A stretch of 64,000 nucleotides of DNA from Aeromicrobium erythreum (GCF_001509405.1 NZ_CP011502.1:1-64000), one strand, 5' to 3'. Shown: positions 21,908 to 31,192, numbered from the stretch's first letter. The notes: generated by a model from the sequence alone, not told the origin. A program made the numbers and translations.

Positions 21908-23029
21908 ATGAGCGCGCCACGGACCGTCGCCGTCCCCGCCGGACGCTACGGTCCGTGGTTCGCGCTGATCTGGCTGTTCTTCCTCGGCGACCCTCTGCTC
22001 GCGGCGTGGGCGCGCCGCGACGAGGCGGCCGGGATCGGCGGACTGGTCGTGACCGTCCTGTTCGCCGCGCTCTACATGCTCATCTGGTGGCAGGCGCGTC
22101 GGGAGCGCTGGATGGCCGACCGGACGCCGCCGCCGGCGCGCGCACTCGGTCTGTTCGTCGGGCTGGTCGTGCTGTGCGCCGCCGACGTGGCCCTGCTCGG
22201 CGAGGTCGGGACGGCATGCGTCGTCTACGTCGCGATCTCCGCGGTCCTGCTCTTCCGACTGGTCGTGGCGGCCGCCCTCGTCGTGCTCGCGGTGGTCGGG
22301 TCTCTCGGACTCGGAGCGCTCGAGGACTGGGGCAGCCAGGCCGGGCTCGCCTTCGCCGTCCTCGCCGGCTCGGTCGCGATCTTCGGTGTCCGTGCCCTGA
22401 TCAGCCGCAACGCCCAGCTGCTCCTCGCGCAGGCCGAGAACGCCGAGCTGGCCGTGGAGAACGAGCGCACGCGCTTCGCCCGCGACCTGCACGACATCCT
22501 CGGCCACTCGCTGACCGTCATCACCGTCAAGGCCGAGCTGGCCCGTCGGCTGCTCGAGTCCGGCGACGACGCCGACCGGGCCAGAGCGCTCGCCGAGGTG
22601 GGCGACCTGGAGCGGCTCGGCCGCGACGCGCTCGCCGACGTCCGTCGCGCGGTGGAGGGCTACCGCGAGATCACCCTGCCGGGCGAGATCGCCCGGGCCC
22701 GCACGGCGCTGGCCGCGGCGGACGTCGAGGCGTCGCTGCCGGGCACGGTCGACGACGTCCCCACCGACCTGCGCGACCTCTTCGCGTGGACGGTCCGCGA
22801 GGGGGTCACGAACGTCGTGCGCCACGCCGCTGCGCGTCGGTGCACCGTCACGGTGGACGCCCGAGCGGTGGAGGTGCGCGACGACGGGCGCGGGTGGGAC
22901 GAGGGCGGGTCCGACGGCGGCCACGGGCTGGCCGGCCTGCGAGAACGCGCCGCAGCGGTGGGCGCGACCGTCGTCGTGCGCTCGCTCGACCCCGGGCTCA
23001 GCCTGCGCGTGGGACGGGAGGCGTCGTGA
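21908..23029 (+). CDS. Sensor histidine kinase (DesK/NarL-type partner)
   Basis: A 373-residue membrane kinase. Five or so helices span about residues 10-160. The HisKA_3 dimerisation helix carries FARDLHDILGHSLTVI with the phospho-His, and the ATPase domain has DDGRGWDEGG and GHGLAGLRERAAAVG. There is no large extracellular sensor, so it probably senses the membrane or its neighbouring ABC exporter, as in BceS- or DesK-like systems. ATG 21908 follows TACGCT with a seven-base gap. Its stop overlaps the regulator start (GTGA). Confidence 0.9.
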   Translation: MSAPRTVAVPAGRYGPWFALIWLFFLGDPLLAAWARRDEAAGIGGLVVTVLFAALYMLIWWQARRERWMADRTPPPARALGLFVGLVVLCAADVALLGEVGTACVVYVAISAVLLFRLVVAAALVVLAVVGSLGLGALEDWGSQAGLAFAVLAGSVAIFGVRALISRNAQLLLAQAENAELAVENERTRFARDLHDILGHSLTVITVKAELARRLLESGDDADRARALAEVGDLERLGRDALADVRRAVEGYREITLPGEIARARTALAAADVEASLPGTVDDVPTDLRDLFAWTVREGVTNVVRHAAARRCTVTVDARAVEVRDDGRGWDEGGSDGGHGLAGLRERAAAVGATVVVRSLDPGLSLRVGREAS

Positions 23030-23634
23030 CCATCCGTCTGCTGCTCGCCGACGACCAGGCGCTCGTCCGCGGTGCGCTCGCCGCGCTGCTGTCGCTGGAG
23101 CACGACCTCGAGGTCGTCGCGGAGGTCGGCTCCGGTGCCGACGTGCTCGACGCCGTCCGGGAGCTCCGCCCCGACGTCGCGCTGCTCGACATCGAGATGC
23201 CGGGCCTGGACGGCATCGAGGCCACGCGCGCGGTGGTGGCGGCGGGCCTCGGGACGCGGGTGCTGGTCGTCACCACGTTCGGCCGGCCGGGCTACCTGCG
23301 GCGGGCCCTGCAGGCCGGTGCATCGGGGTTCGTCGTGAAGGACGTGCCCGCCACGCAGCTCGCCGACGCCGTGCGCCGGGTGCACGCGGGCCTGCGCGTC
23401 GTCGACCCGACCCTGGCCGCGGACAGCCTCGTCACCGGCGACTCACCGCTCACCGAGCGGGAGACCGACGTGCTGCGCGCCGCCCGCGACGGTGCGAGCG
23501 TGGCGGTCGTCGCGCAACGCCTCCACCTGTCGCAGGGCACGGTCCGCAACCACCTGTCGGCCGCGATCGGCAAGACCGGGGGCGAGAACCGTGCCGCCGC
23601 GGTGCGCGTGGCCGAGGCCAACGGCTGGCTCTGA
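23026..23634 (+). CDS. LuxR/NarL-family response regulator
   Basis: A 202-residue regulator with a receiver domain (LADDQ acidic pair, phospho-Asp in ALLDIEMPG at about residue 54, the Thr in VVTTF, Lys in FVVKD) and a C-terminal LuxR helix-turn-helix (LTERETDVLRAARDG, QGTVRNHLSAAIGK). GTG 23026 overlaps the kinase stop. It most likely controls the adjacent ABC exporter genes, inferred from the operon. Confidence 0.92.
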   Translation: MTIRLLLADDQALVRGALAALLSLEHDLEVVAEVGSGADVLDAVRELRPDVALLDIEMPGLDGIEATRAVVAAGLGTRVLVVTTFGRPGYLRRALQAGASGFVVKDVPATQLADAVRRVHAGLRVVDPTLAADSLVTGDSPLTERETDVLRAARDGASVAVVAQRLHLSQGTVRNHLSAAIGKTGGENRAAAVRVAEANGWL

Positions 23635-23655
23635 CGGCGACCGACGCGGCGCGCG

Positions 23656-24213
23656 TCAGTCCTCGTCCTCCTTGGCCGACGACGTGAGCCCGGCCTTGAC
23701 GATGTAGATCAGCAGGCCGGAGGAGATGACGAGGAAGCCCATCACCCACAGCGGCGCCCACTTCTGGGAAGGGTCGTCCTCGACGTCGGTCACGGTCACG
23801 TCGTCCTGGGAGCCCGGCGCGGAGTCGGAGCCCGAGGTACCGGCGCCGTCGGTCGAGGGCTTGACGGTGAAGGGGATCTCGCCGCTGACGGGGTGCCCGT
23901 CGGCCGACACGACGCGGTAGACGACCCGGTAGGAGCCGGCGGCGGCCTCGCCCGGCCGGACCCCCACGAGCACGCGACGTCCGGCCACGGTCACGTCGCC
24001 GTCGTCCAGACGCGTGCCCGAGGAGCTCAGCACGCGCAGCACCGCGCCGCTGCCCACGTCCTCGCTGAGCGTGATCGACACCGTCTCGGGCAGGGCCGTC
24101 AGCGCGGCGCCGTCCTGCGGGTCCGACGACTCGACCGACGCGTGGGCCAGGGCGGGCGACGGGGCGGCGAGCAGGGCGACGGTCGCGACGAGACCGAGGA
24201 CGAACGAGCGCAC
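23656..24213 (-). CDS. CopC-domain copper-resistance-like protein
   Basis: A 185-residue exported protein with a signal peptide ending at ALA, then HASVESSDPQDGAAL, the CopC N-terminus whose first His is the usual Cu(II) ligand. The beta-barrel domain runs to about residue 118, followed by a Ser/Asp linker and a C-terminal membrane helix (about 150-172). It lacks the fused CopD domain. GGAGG precedes the GTG at 24213. It is divergent from the metal-sensor gene, with an inverted repeat between them. Confidence 0.87.
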   Translation of the reverse strand: MRSFVLGLVATVALLAAPSPALAHASVESSDPQDGAALTALPETVSITLSEDVGSGAVLRVLSSSGTRLDDGDVTVAGRRVLVGVRPGEAAAGSYRVVYRVVSADGHPVSGEIPFTVKPSTDGAGTSGSDSAPGSQDDVTVTDVEDDPSQKWAPLWVMGFLVISSGLLIYIVKAGLTSSAKEDED

Positions 24214-24247
24214 GGGAGACCTCCTGGGGCGACCGCAGGATGCGGTC

Positions 24248-24276
24248 GACGGCTACGACGCATCGTAGTAGCCGTC
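24248..24276. promoter_or_regulatory. Inverted repeat in the copC / arsR divergent spacer
   Basis: GACGGCTAC (24248-24256) and GTAGCCGTC (24268-24276) are perfect reverse complements with an 11-base gap; an alternative inner pairing is TACGA/TCGTA. It is a candidate operator for the adjacent ArsR-family repressor, or a structured copC leader. A -10-like TATCAT (24331-24336) sits six bases before the arsR start. Confidence 0.5.
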
Positions 24277-24342
24277 GCCTGAGTGCCCGCGCGCGCCGGC
24301 GGGGGTCTCGCCAGCAGCGTCCCTCAGCGTTATCATCGACGA

Positions 24343-24738
24343 ATGGCGATCAATCACCACAGTGGCGACGGCCACCGCGCCCGCGGGCACGACGCACCGC
24401 GCGAGCACGAGGGGCACCGTCACCCCGAGCTCACGGGGGCCGACGGCTCGGTCGTCGCCGCCCGCCTGTTCCACGGCCTGGCCGACCCCGGTCGGCTGCG
24501 CATCCTGCGCCACCTGCAGCTCGGCGAGCACCGGGTGGTCGAGCTCACCGCCCACCTCGGACTGGCGCAGTCGACCGTCTCGGCGCACGTCGCCTGCCTG
24601 CGCGACTGCGGCCTGCTCGACGTCCGCCACGAGGGCCGCTCCTCCTACTACCGGCTCGCGCACCCCGAGGCCACGGACGAGCTGCTCGCCACCGGGGCCC
24701 GGCTGGTCGGGCTCGCCGCGCCGGAGGAGGTCGGCTGA
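24343..24738 (+). CDS. ArsR/SmtB-family metal-sensing repressor, CmtR-like
   Basis: A 131-residue winged-helix repressor. The recognition helix carries a CLRDC motif (HVACLRDCGLLDVRHEGR), matching the C-x3-C pair that binds Cd/Pb in CmtR-type sensors. The N-terminal 25 residues are His-rich, a second potential metal site. ATG 24343 follows TATCAT with a six-base gap, hence leaderless. Its stop overlaps the start of the CDF pump gene (TGATG), so sensor and pump are one operon. Metal identity (Cd, Pb or Zn) is inference. Confidence 0.88.
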   Translation: MAINHHSGDGHRARGHDAPREHEGHRHPELTGADGSVVAARLFHGLADPGRLRILRHLQLGEHRVVELTAHLGLAQSTVSAHVACLRDCGLLDVRHEGRSSYYRLAHPEATDELLATGARLVGLAAPEEVG

Positions 24739-25652
24739 TGGGCCACGGTCACGGTCACGGCGGACCCGCCAGCCAGCGCCACCGGGGACGGCTCGCGGTG
24801 GTGTTCGCGCTCGTCGCCGCCTTCTTCGTCGTCGAGCTCGTGTACGGGCTGCTCGCGTCGTCGCTGGCGCTGCTCTCCGACGCCGGCCACATGGCCGCCG
24901 ACGTCGTCACGCTCGGCGCCGCGCTGGCCGCCACGCGCATCGCCACCCGCACCGACCGCACCGGACGACGCACCTTCGGCTCCTACCGTGCCGAGGTCTT
25001 CGCGTCCGGGTTCGCCGTGCTCGTCATGCTCGGCGTCTCGGTCTACGTCGTCGTCGAGGCGGTCTCGCGGATCGGCTCGCAGGTCGACGTGCAGACCGGC
25101 CCGATGATCGTCGTCGGCGTCCTCGGTCTCCTCGTCAACGTCGTCTCGCTCGTGCTGCTGAACGCGGGCGCGGGTGAGTCGCTCGTCGTGCGCGGCGCCT
25201 ACCTCGAAGTCGTGGCCGACGCCGCCGGCTCGGTCGGGGTCGTCGTCGCCGGCGTGCTGGTCGCGACGACCGGCTCCGCGTGGTGGGACACCGTGGTGGC
25301 GCTGGCGATCGGCGTGTTCGTCGCCGTCCGCGCGGTGGTGCTGGCGCGCCAGGTGCTCGCCGTCCTTGGCCAGCACGTGCCCGACGGCATGGACGTCGAC
25401 GCCGTCGTCGCCGACCTGCGCGCCGTCGAGGGGGTCGACGACGTGCACGACCTCCACGTCTGGGTGCTCACCTCGGGCATGAACGTCGCGACGGCCCACC
25501 TGGTGGCCGCCGGCGCGAGCACCGGCCCGGCCGCGCTCGACCGTGTGCTCGCCGACGCGCGCTCGGTGCTCCGCGAGCGGCACCACGTCGAGCACGCCAC
25601 CCTCCAGGTCGAGGGGTGCCGCGCGCCGGAGTGCCACAGCGTCGACTGGTGA
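24738..25652 (+). CDS. Cation diffusion facilitator metal efflux pump (CzcD-like)
   Basis: A proton-coupled divalent-metal exporter of 304 residues with six membrane helices and a C-terminal cytosolic domain ending in a Cys/His tail (GCRAPECHSVDW). The N-terminus GHGHGHGG is a His-rich cytosolic stretch. The first metal motif is H-M-A-A-D in SDAGHMAAD. The second, in helix 5, is E-V-V-A-D, with Glu in place of the usual His. It is translated from the arsR stop, so it is controlled by that sensor. Substrate is probably Zn or Cd. Confidence 0.92.
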   Translation: MGHGHGHGGPASQRHRGRLAVVFALVAAFFVVELVYGLLASSLALLSDAGHMAADVVTLGAALAATRIATRTDRTGRRTFGSYRAEVFASGFAVLVMLGVSVYVVVEAVSRIGSQVDVQTGPMIVVGVLGLLVNVVSLVLLNAGAGESLVVRGAYLEVVADAAGSVGVVVAGVLVATTGSAWWDTVVALAIGVFVAVRAVVLARQVLAVLGQHVPDGMDVDAVVADLRAVEGVDDVHDLHVWVLTSGMNVATAHLVAAGASTGPAALDRVLADARSVLRERHHVEHATLQVEGCRAPECHSVDW

Positions 25653-25817
25653 CCGCAGCGCCGGCATCGAGGTCTACGCAAACGAGGCGCCGAAGTACGG
25701 ATGTCTGCGCCGGGCTGTCCGGTGGGTGCGGCACGCCGTGCGACGGTCGAGACGTCGGACGGTGTGGTCTCGCACTCGGGATCGTGGACGAGACTCCCAA
25801 CTGCACCGTCCGACGCC

Positions 25818-25850
25818 CACCGGGCCCGACGCCTTCCGACGGGCCCGGTG
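25818..25850. terminator. Bidirectional terminator between CDF and DUF3152 genes
   Basis: CACCGGGCCCG (25818-25828) pairs perfectly with CGGGCCCGGTG (25840-25850) over an 11-base loop. It lies between two convergent genes. Confidence 0.8.
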
Positions 25851-25856
25851 TCGTGG

Positions 25857-26684
25857 TCAGGGCCAGGGGTTCTTGACGCAGCCCTGGAGGCCCTTGCTCT
25901 GCTGCAGCATCACGGGCGCCTTCGCGCCCGGCGCGGGGCACCCGACGTGGTACTTGCCGAGCGCGTGCCCGACCTCGTGGTTGACGAGGTAGGTGCGGTA
26001 GCCGGTCAGGTCGTCGCCGTAGTAGGTCACGCCGCGGACCCACCGCTTGACGTTGAGCACCACCCGGTCGCCGCTGCGGCACGACACCTCGCCGCGCGTG
26101 AGCAACGGCGCGCACAGCCGGTCGACCGTGTCGGGGCTCGCGAGCATGACGCGCACGTCGGGGTCCCGTGCCACCTGCGTGAACGACCAGCCGTCGGTGC
26201 GCCAGCCGCGCTCGTGCCCCAGCACGCGGGCGACGTCGCGCGCGAACGTCGCCCGGTCCTGCAGCAGGCCCTTCTCGACCTCGACGGTGTAGGTGCGGTC
26301 GCGGCCGCCGCCCGAGCCGGCCACGTCGACGACGGCTGCCGTGCGGAACGTGCCGGCCCCGGTCTGCGGGAACGTCGTGGGCTCCACCTCGGCCGTGCGG
26401 CGCGCGCCCTGCGACGAGCGCGGGGAGGGCGACGGCGTCGCCGACGGGGTGACGGTGGGCAGCGCGGCCTCGAGACCCCAGGTCGACGCGGTGTCCTCGG
26501 TCGCCACCCGCTCCTCGGGCGACGGCCGGACCGCCGAGAGCACCACCACGACGAGCGTCACGAGCAGCGACGCGGCGAGTGCGGCCACGCGTCCGCGACG
26601 CACGGTGCGGGCACGCGAGACCCGGTGCCGCCCGGCCGCGTCAGGGTGGGGGCGACGCGGGGGTCCGGGATCACGCTGCGTCAC
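25857..26684 (-). CDS. DUF3152 zincin-like protein
   Basis: A 275-residue protein of the DUF3152 family. One N-terminal membrane helix (about 32-52) is followed by a Ser/Thr/Pro linker. The globular domain contains HEVGHALGKYHVGC, an HExxHxxxxxH zinc-metallopeptidase motif. Four Cys in this domain suggest disulfides outside the membrane. Proteolysis has not been shown for the family as far as I know. GTG 26684 is preceded by TAGGCT with a six-base gap, so a leaderless start is likely. Confidence 0.85.
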   Translation of the reverse strand: MTQRDPGPPRRPHPDAAGRHRVSRARTVRRGRVAALAASLLVTLVVVVLSAVRPSPEERVATEDTASTWGLEAALPTVTPSATPSPSPRSSQGARRTAEVEPTTFPQTGAGTFRTAAVVDVAGSGGGRDRTYTVEVEKGLLQDRATFARDVARVLGHERGWRTDGWSFTQVARDPDVRVMLASPDTVDRLCAPLLTRGEVSCRSGDRVVLNVKRWVRGVTYYGDDLTGYRTYLVNHEVGHALGKYHVGCPAPGAKAPVMLQQSKGLQGCVKNPWP

Positions 26685-26766
26685 CCGTCCAGCCTACGCG
26701 GGGATACGCTGGCCGCGTCGGCTGCCGCAGGGTGGCCAGCCACCGCAGCAGGAGGGCCGGACCACC

Positions 26767-27756
26767 ATGAGCAACACCGAGACCTCGCCCGACGAGATGG
26801 TCTGCGGCGCGGACGCGCCGGCCGGTCTGCAGGTGCTCACGCCGCGCGACGTGCCGCTCGGCGGACCCCGCGCGATGACGGTCCGGCGCACGCTCCCCCA
26901 GCGCGAGCGGTCGCTCGTGGGCGCCTGGTGCTTCCTCGACCACTACGGTCCCGACGACGTGTCCGAGACCGGCGGCATGGACGTGCCGCCACACCCGCAC
27001 ACCGGGCTGCAGACCGTCAGCTGGCTGTTCTCGGGCACCGTCGAGCACCGCGACAGCGCCGGCTTCCACGCCGACGTGCGGCCCGGCGAGCTGAACCTCA
27101 TGACGTCCGGACGCGGGATCAGTCACTCCGAGCGGTCCACCGCCGACACCACCGTGCTGCACGGCGCCCAGCTCTGGGTGGCGCTGCCGCAGCACGCCCG
27201 CTTCGTCGAGAAGACCTTCGAGCACTACGCGCCGCCGACCGTCGACGGCCGCACCGCGGAGGGCGCGTGGTCGGCGCAGGTCTTCCTCGGCAGCCTGCTC
27301 GGATCGACCTCCCCCGTCGTCACGCACACGCCGCTGCTCGGCGCGGAGCTGCGCCTCGACCGCGGCACCGTCCTCGAGCTCGACGTCGACCCGACCTTCG
27401 AGCACGGCGTGCTCGTCGACACCGGCGCCGTCCTGGCCGACGCCGACCCCGTCGCGAAGGACGAGCTCGGCTACCTGGCGCCGGGTCGCGACCGCATCAC
27501 CCTGCGGGCGACCGAGGACAGCCGGGTCCTGCTCATCGGCGGGCCGCCGTTCGGGGAGCAGATCGTCATGTGGTGGAACTTCGTCGGCCGCAGCCACGAC
27601 GACGTCGTCGAGTACCGCGCGGCCTGGCAGGCCGAGATCGACGGCAAGCAGGCCGGCGACGGCTCCGACGGACCGTTCGGGCTGCCCGAGGGCGACCCGG
27701 AGGCCCCGCTGCCGGCACCCGCCCTCCCGAACGCCCGCATCCGACCGCGCGGCTGA
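26767..27756 (+). CDS. Pirin family protein
   Basis: A 329-residue bicupin. The N-terminal cupin holds metal ligands in PPHPHTGLQTVSWLFSG and the downstream HSER; the C-terminal cupin is the pirin_C domain ending near IVMWWNFVGRS. Bacterial pirins are quercetinase-like or bind metabolic enzymes; the specific role here is unknown. GGAGGG before ATG 26767 fixes the start. A small acetyltransferase gene follows after 26 bases. Confidence 0.9.
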   Translation: MSNTETSPDEMVCGADAPAGLQVLTPRDVPLGGPRAMTVRRTLPQRERSLVGAWCFLDHYGPDDVSETGGMDVPPHPHTGLQTVSWLFSGTVEHRDSAGFHADVRPGELNLMTSGRGISHSERSTADTTVLHGAQLWVALPQHARFVEKTFEHYAPPTVDGRTAEGAWSAQVFLGSLLGSTSPVVTHTPLLGAELRLDRGTVLELDVDPTFEHGVLVDTGAVLADADPVAKDELGYLAPGRDRITLRATEDSRVLLIGGPPFGEQIVMWWNFVGRSHDDVVEYRAAWQAEIDGKQAGDGSDGPFGLPEGDPEAPLPAPALPNARIRPRG

Positions 27757-27782
27757 CCGCGCACCCGACGAGAGGACCCTCG

Positions 27783-28127
27783 ATGAGCCTGCCCCCCACC
27801 GAGCACCGCGACGACGAGGGACGCGTGGTCGTCGTCCGCCACGCCCCCGAGCAACAGCGCTACGAGCTCCTCGACGACGGCACCGTCATCGGCCACGCCG
27901 ACTACCGCGACCTGGAGGGGAACGGCGCGGGCGCGCAGCGCCACTTCCTGCACACCGAGGTCGACGAGGCGTACGGCGGACGCGGCCTCGCGCCGGTGCT
28001 CGTCGCCTACGCACTCGACGACGTCCGCGCGTCGGACCTGCGGATCGTCCCGCACTGCCCCTACGTCGCGAGCTGGCTCCGCAAGCACGAGGGCAGGTTC
28101 GACGACCTCGTCGACTGGCCCGCCTGA
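27783..28127 (+). CDS. Small GNAT-like acetyltransferase (COG2388 type)
   Basis: A 114-residue protein with HTEVDEAYGGRGLAPVLVAYAL, the acetyl-CoA-binding loop of the compact YidJ/COG2388 class, and CPYVASWLRKHEG near the end. GAGAGGA precedes ATG 27783. It is probably co-transcribed with the pirin gene. Substrate unknown. Confidence 0.85.
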   Translation: MSLPPTEHRDDEGRVVVVRHAPEQQRYELLDDGTVIGHADYRDLEGNGAGAQRHFLHTEVDEAYGGRGLAPVLVAYALDDVRASDLRIVPHCPYVASWLRKHEGRFDDLVDWPA

Positions 28128-28146
28128 CCGGCCGGTCGGTCGACGC

Positions 28147-28611
28147 TCAGGTCTCGGCGATCTCGCGGCGCACGTCGTCCATCGAGCGGCCGCGGAAGCG
28201 ACGGAAGCTGTAGACGATGGTCGCCAGGGCGATCAGCCCCGACACGATGAGCGTGGCCCCCGTGCCCCAGCCGCCCAGCAGCCACCACGAGTCGCGCAGC
28301 GGCCACCAGTCGGGCGCGGGAGGCTGCAGGCCCCACACGACGCCGAGGCCGACCAGCCAGACCACGCCGGCCAGCGAGGCGAGGATGCGCGGCCACGTCT
28401 GCACGCCCTGGGCGGCCGTGCGCAGGGCGGCGTCCTTGACCGGCTCCACGCGACGCCGTGCCCACTCGTAGCGCTGGGACAGCAGGGCGAGCCCGCCGAA
28501 CAACAGGAGCAGTCCCGGCCCGGGCAGGAAGATGGCGGCGATGCCGAGCAGGACCATGACCCAGCCGAGGATCTCCAGCGCGATGGTCTTGCCGTGGTGG
28601 ATGACGCCCAT
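28147..28611 (-). CDS. PGPGW-motif membrane protein (TIGR02611-like)
   Basis: A 154-residue protein with about four membrane helices. The family motif is [20 protein letters not shown] near residue 24. A basic amphipathic stretch ([19 protein letters not shown]) follows, and the C-terminus is charged. GAGAGGAC lies before ATG 28611. Function unknown. Confidence 0.8.
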   Translation of the reverse strand: MGVIHHGKTIALEILGWVMVLLGIAAIFLPGPGLLLLFGGLALLSQRYEWARRRVEPVKDAALRTAAQGVQTWPRILASLAGVVWLVGLGVVWGLQPPAPDWWPLRDSWWLLGGWGTGATLIVSGLIALATIVYSFRRFRGRSMDDVRREIAET

Positions 28612-28664
28612 GTCGTCCTCTCGTCGTCGGTCGCCAGAGCCTACCGAGCGAGGGGAAACATCGG

Positions 28665-28739
28665 TCAACGCTTCTTCAGGACCAGCTGCGCGACGTAGAT
28701 GATCGCCAGGATGACGAGGATGATCAGGAGGATGCGCAT
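28665..28739 (-). CDS. 24-residue single-helix membrane peptide
   Basis: The frame reads [20 protein letters not shown] then LKKR and stops: one hydrophobic helix with a positive tail, like many small envelope peptides. AAGGGG lies five bases before the ATG. It stands 53 bases upstream of the PGPGW gene on the same strand and may be co-transcribed. Its composition is clearly membrane-like, but such a short frame could be chance. Confidence 0.5.
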   Translation of the reverse strand: MRILLIILVILAIIYVAQLVLKKR

Positions 28740-28877
28740 GGTGGGCCCCTTCGCCGGACGCGCGGGTCGCGTCGGTGCCTGAACGGTAGGTCCAGCCGCG
28801 CCCGTCCGCACCCCGAGCAGGTGTCCGCGCGACCCGATAGCGTCGTGGTGTCCGCACGTCAGCACCAGGAGGACCGC

Positions 28878-29966
28878 ATGCCGCAGACCGTCAAGGCCGT
28901 CGTCGCCCGCAGCAAGGGTGCGCCCGTCACCGTCGAGGACATCGTCGTCCCCGACCCGGGCCCCGGCGAGGCGGTGGTCGCGGTCCAGGCCTGCGGCGTC
29001 TGCCACACCGACCTGCACTACCGCGAGGGTGGCATCAACGACGAGTTCCCGTTCCTGCTCGGGCACGAGGCGGCCGGTGTCGTGGAGTCCGTGGGCGAGG
29101 GCGTCACCGAGGTGGCGCCGGGCGACTTCGTCGTCCTCAACTGGCGGGCCGTGTGCGGCGACTGTCGCGCGTGCCGACGCGGACGCCCGCAGTACTGCTT
29201 CGCCACCTTCAACGCTGAGCAGAAGATGACGCTCGTCGACGGCACGGAGCTCTCCCCCGCGCTCGGCATCGGCGCCTTCGCCGAGAAGACCCTCGTCGCC
29301 GCTGGGCAGTGCACGAAGGTCGACCCCGAGGCCGACCCAGCCGCCGTCGGCCTGCTCGGCTGCGGCGTGATGGCCGGCATCGGCGCCGCCATCAACACCG
29401 GCGGCGTGGGTCGCGGCGACTCGGTCGCGGTGATCGGCTGCGGCGGCGTGGGCATCGCCGCGGTGGCCGGCGCGAGGCTCGCCGGCGCGGCCAAGATCAT
29501 CGCCGTCGACCTCGACCCGCGCAAGCTCGAGCAGGCGAAGGCGCTGGGCGCCACGCACGTCGTCGACGCCTCGAAGGACGACGTGGTCGAGACCATCCAG
29601 GAGCTCACCGACACCTTCGGCGCCGACGTCGTCATCGAGGCCGTCGGGCGCCCCGAGACGTGGGAGCAGGCGTTCTACGCCCGCGACCTCGCTGGCACCG
29701 TCGTCCTGGTCGGCGTGCCCACCCCTGACATGAAGATCCCCGAGGTGCCGCTCATCGACGTGTTCGGGCGCGGCGGCTCGCTCAAGTCGAGCTGGTACGG
29801 CGACTGCCTGCCGAGCCGCGACTTCCCGATGCTGGTCGACCTCTACCGCCAGGGTCGTCTCGACCTCGACGCCTTCGTCACCGAGCGCATCGGCATCGAC
29901 GACGTCGAGGCGGCGTTCGACAAGATGCATCGCGGCGACGTCCTCCGCTCGGTGGTGATGATCTGA
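28878..29966 (+). CDS. mscR: S-(hydroxymethyl)mycothiol dehydrogenase (MscR)
   Basis: An NAD-dependent medium-chain, zinc alcohol dehydrogenase that oxidises the formaldehyde-mycothiol adduct and also acts as an S-nitrosomycothiol reductase. Of 362 residues, catalytic zinc ligands are in [10 protein letters not shown] and GHEAAG, the structural zinc in [15 protein letters not shown], and the nucleotide fold in [12 protein letters not shown]. The sequence [17 protein letters not shown] is characteristic of the MscR branch. AGGAGG precedes ATG 28878. Its stop overlaps the MBL gene start (TGATGG), and the pair is a conserved actinobacterial formaldehyde module. Confidence 0.92.
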   Translation: MPQTVKAVVARSKGAPVTVEDIVVPDPGPGEAVVAVQACGVCHTDLHYREGGINDEFPFLLGHEAAGVVESVGEGVTEVAPGDFVVLNWRAVCGDCRACRRGRPQYCFATFNAEQKMTLVDGTELSPALGIGAFAEKTLVAAGQCTKVDPEADPAAVGLLGCGVMAGIGAAINTGGVGRGDSVAVIGCGGVGIAAVAGARLAGAAKIIAVDLDPRKLEQAKALGATHVVDASKDDVVETIQELTDTFGADVVIEAVGRPETWEQAFYARDLAGTVVLVGVPTPDMKIPEVPLIDVFGRGGSLKSSWYGDCLPSRDFPMLVDLYRQGRLDLDAFVTERIGIDDVEAAFDKMHRGDVLRSVVMI

Positions 29967-30604
29967 TGGCGCCAGCAGCACGGGTGCAGAAGGTCGTCAC
30001 GTCGGGCCAGTTCGAGCTCGACGGCGGCAGCTGGGACGTCGACAACAACGTGTGGCTGGTCGGCGACGACAGCGAGGTCGTGGTGGTCGACGCCCCGCAC
30101 GACGCCGACGCCATCGCCGCGGCCGTCGACGGTCGCTCGGTGCTGGCCATCGTGCTCACGCACGGGCACAACGACCACCTCAACGCCTCGGTGCGGCTGC
30201 GCGAGCTCACCGGCGCACCGATCTGGTTCCCGCCCGCCGACACCATGCTCTGGGAGGCCGAGCACGGCCGGGAGGTCAAGCCCGACCACGACCTCGTCGA
30301 CGGCACCACCTTCTCGGTCGCCGGCAGCACCCTGCGAGCCATCGCGACCCCGGGCCACTCGCCCGGAAGCACGTGCCTCTACGCCGAGGACCTCGGGGTC
30401 CTGTTCAGCGGCGACACCCTGTTCCAGGGCGGCCCGGGCGCGACGGGCCGCAGCTACTCCAGCTTCGAGACGATCGTCGCGTCCATCCGCGACCACCTGC
30501 TGACGCTGCCCGACGACACCGTGGTGCACACCGGGCACGGCGACGACACGCGCATCGGCGACGAGGCACCGCACCTGCAGGAGTGGATCGACCGGGGGCA
30601 CTGA
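29966..30604 (+). CDS. MBL-fold hydrolase partner of MscR
   Basis: A 212-residue metallo-beta-lactamase-fold hydrolase with the metal motif THGHNDHL, then TPGHSPGS and a late TGHGDDT. It resembles the hydrolase that follows mscR in many mycothiol producers, proposed to hydrolyse S-formylmycothiol to formate by analogy with glyoxalase II. Translational overlap with mscR supports this assignment. Confidence 0.88.
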   Translation: MAPAARVQKVVTSGQFELDGGSWDVDNNVWLVGDDSEVVVVDAPHDADAIAAAVDGRSVLAIVLTHGHNDHLNASVRLRELTGAPIWFPPADTMLWEAEHGREVKPDHDLVDGTTFSVAGSTLRAIATPGHSPGSTCLYAEDLGVLFSGDTLFQGGPGATGRSYSSFETIVASIRDHLLTLPDDTVVHTGHGDDTRIGDEAPHLQEWIDRGH

Positions 30605-30616
30605 CACGTCGGCCGG

Positions 30617-31192
30617 TCAGGCGCCGTCCTCCGGCCAGTGCCGGAGCGCGACGTCGAGGGCGTCGACGGCTCGCCGCCAGCTGACGTCGGCCTCGGGGTT
30701 GCTGTGCTCGAACGCCCCGGAGGCCTGCAGCGCGGTGAAACCGTGCACCGTCGAGCCGACGAGCCGGACGGCGTGCACCCGCTCGCGCTCGGGCACGGGG
30801 TAGCCGCGCAGCACCGCCGTCACCAGGTCCGTGTGGCGGCGGCCGGCGGCGAGGGCGGGCGAGTCGGCGTCGACCGCACGTCGGGTCGCGGCGTACCGAC
30901 CGGGGTGCTCGGTCGCGTACGTCCGGTAGGTATCGGCGAGCGCCTGCAGCGCGTCGCGGCCGGACCGGCCGGCGAGGGCCGCCCCCACCCGGTCGGCGAG
31001 CTCGTCGAGCGCCAGGGTCGTCACGCCCTCCCGCAGGGCCTCGGCGCCCGCCACGTGGGCGTAGAGGCTGGGTGTCCGCACGCCGACCGACCGGGCGACG
31101 GCCGAGGGGGTCACCGCGTCGAGGCCTTCGCGATCGGCGAGGTCGGCCGCCGCGGTCAGGACGGCGGCGGTGGAGAGTCCGGCTCGGGGCAC
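30617..31192 (-). CDS. TetR-family regulator with WHG domain
   Basis: A 191-residue repressor with an N-terminal helix-turn-helix (TPSAVARSVGVRTPSLYAHV) and a C-terminal WHG-type ligand domain ending in VHGFTALQASGAFE. GTG 31192 has TAGGGT exactly six bases upstream, so it is probably leaderless. It is divergent from the FBP-domain gene, with a strong dyad between them that it likely binds. Confidence 0.88.
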   Translation of the reverse strand: MPRAGLSTAAVLTAAADLADREGLDAVTPSAVARSVGVRTPSLYAHVAGAEALREGVTTLALDELADRVGAALAGRSGRDALQALADTYRTYATEHPGRYAATRRAVDADSPALAAGRRHTDLVTAVLRGYPVPERERVHAVRLVGSTVHGFTALQASGAFEHSNPEADVSWRRAVDALDVALRHWPEDGA

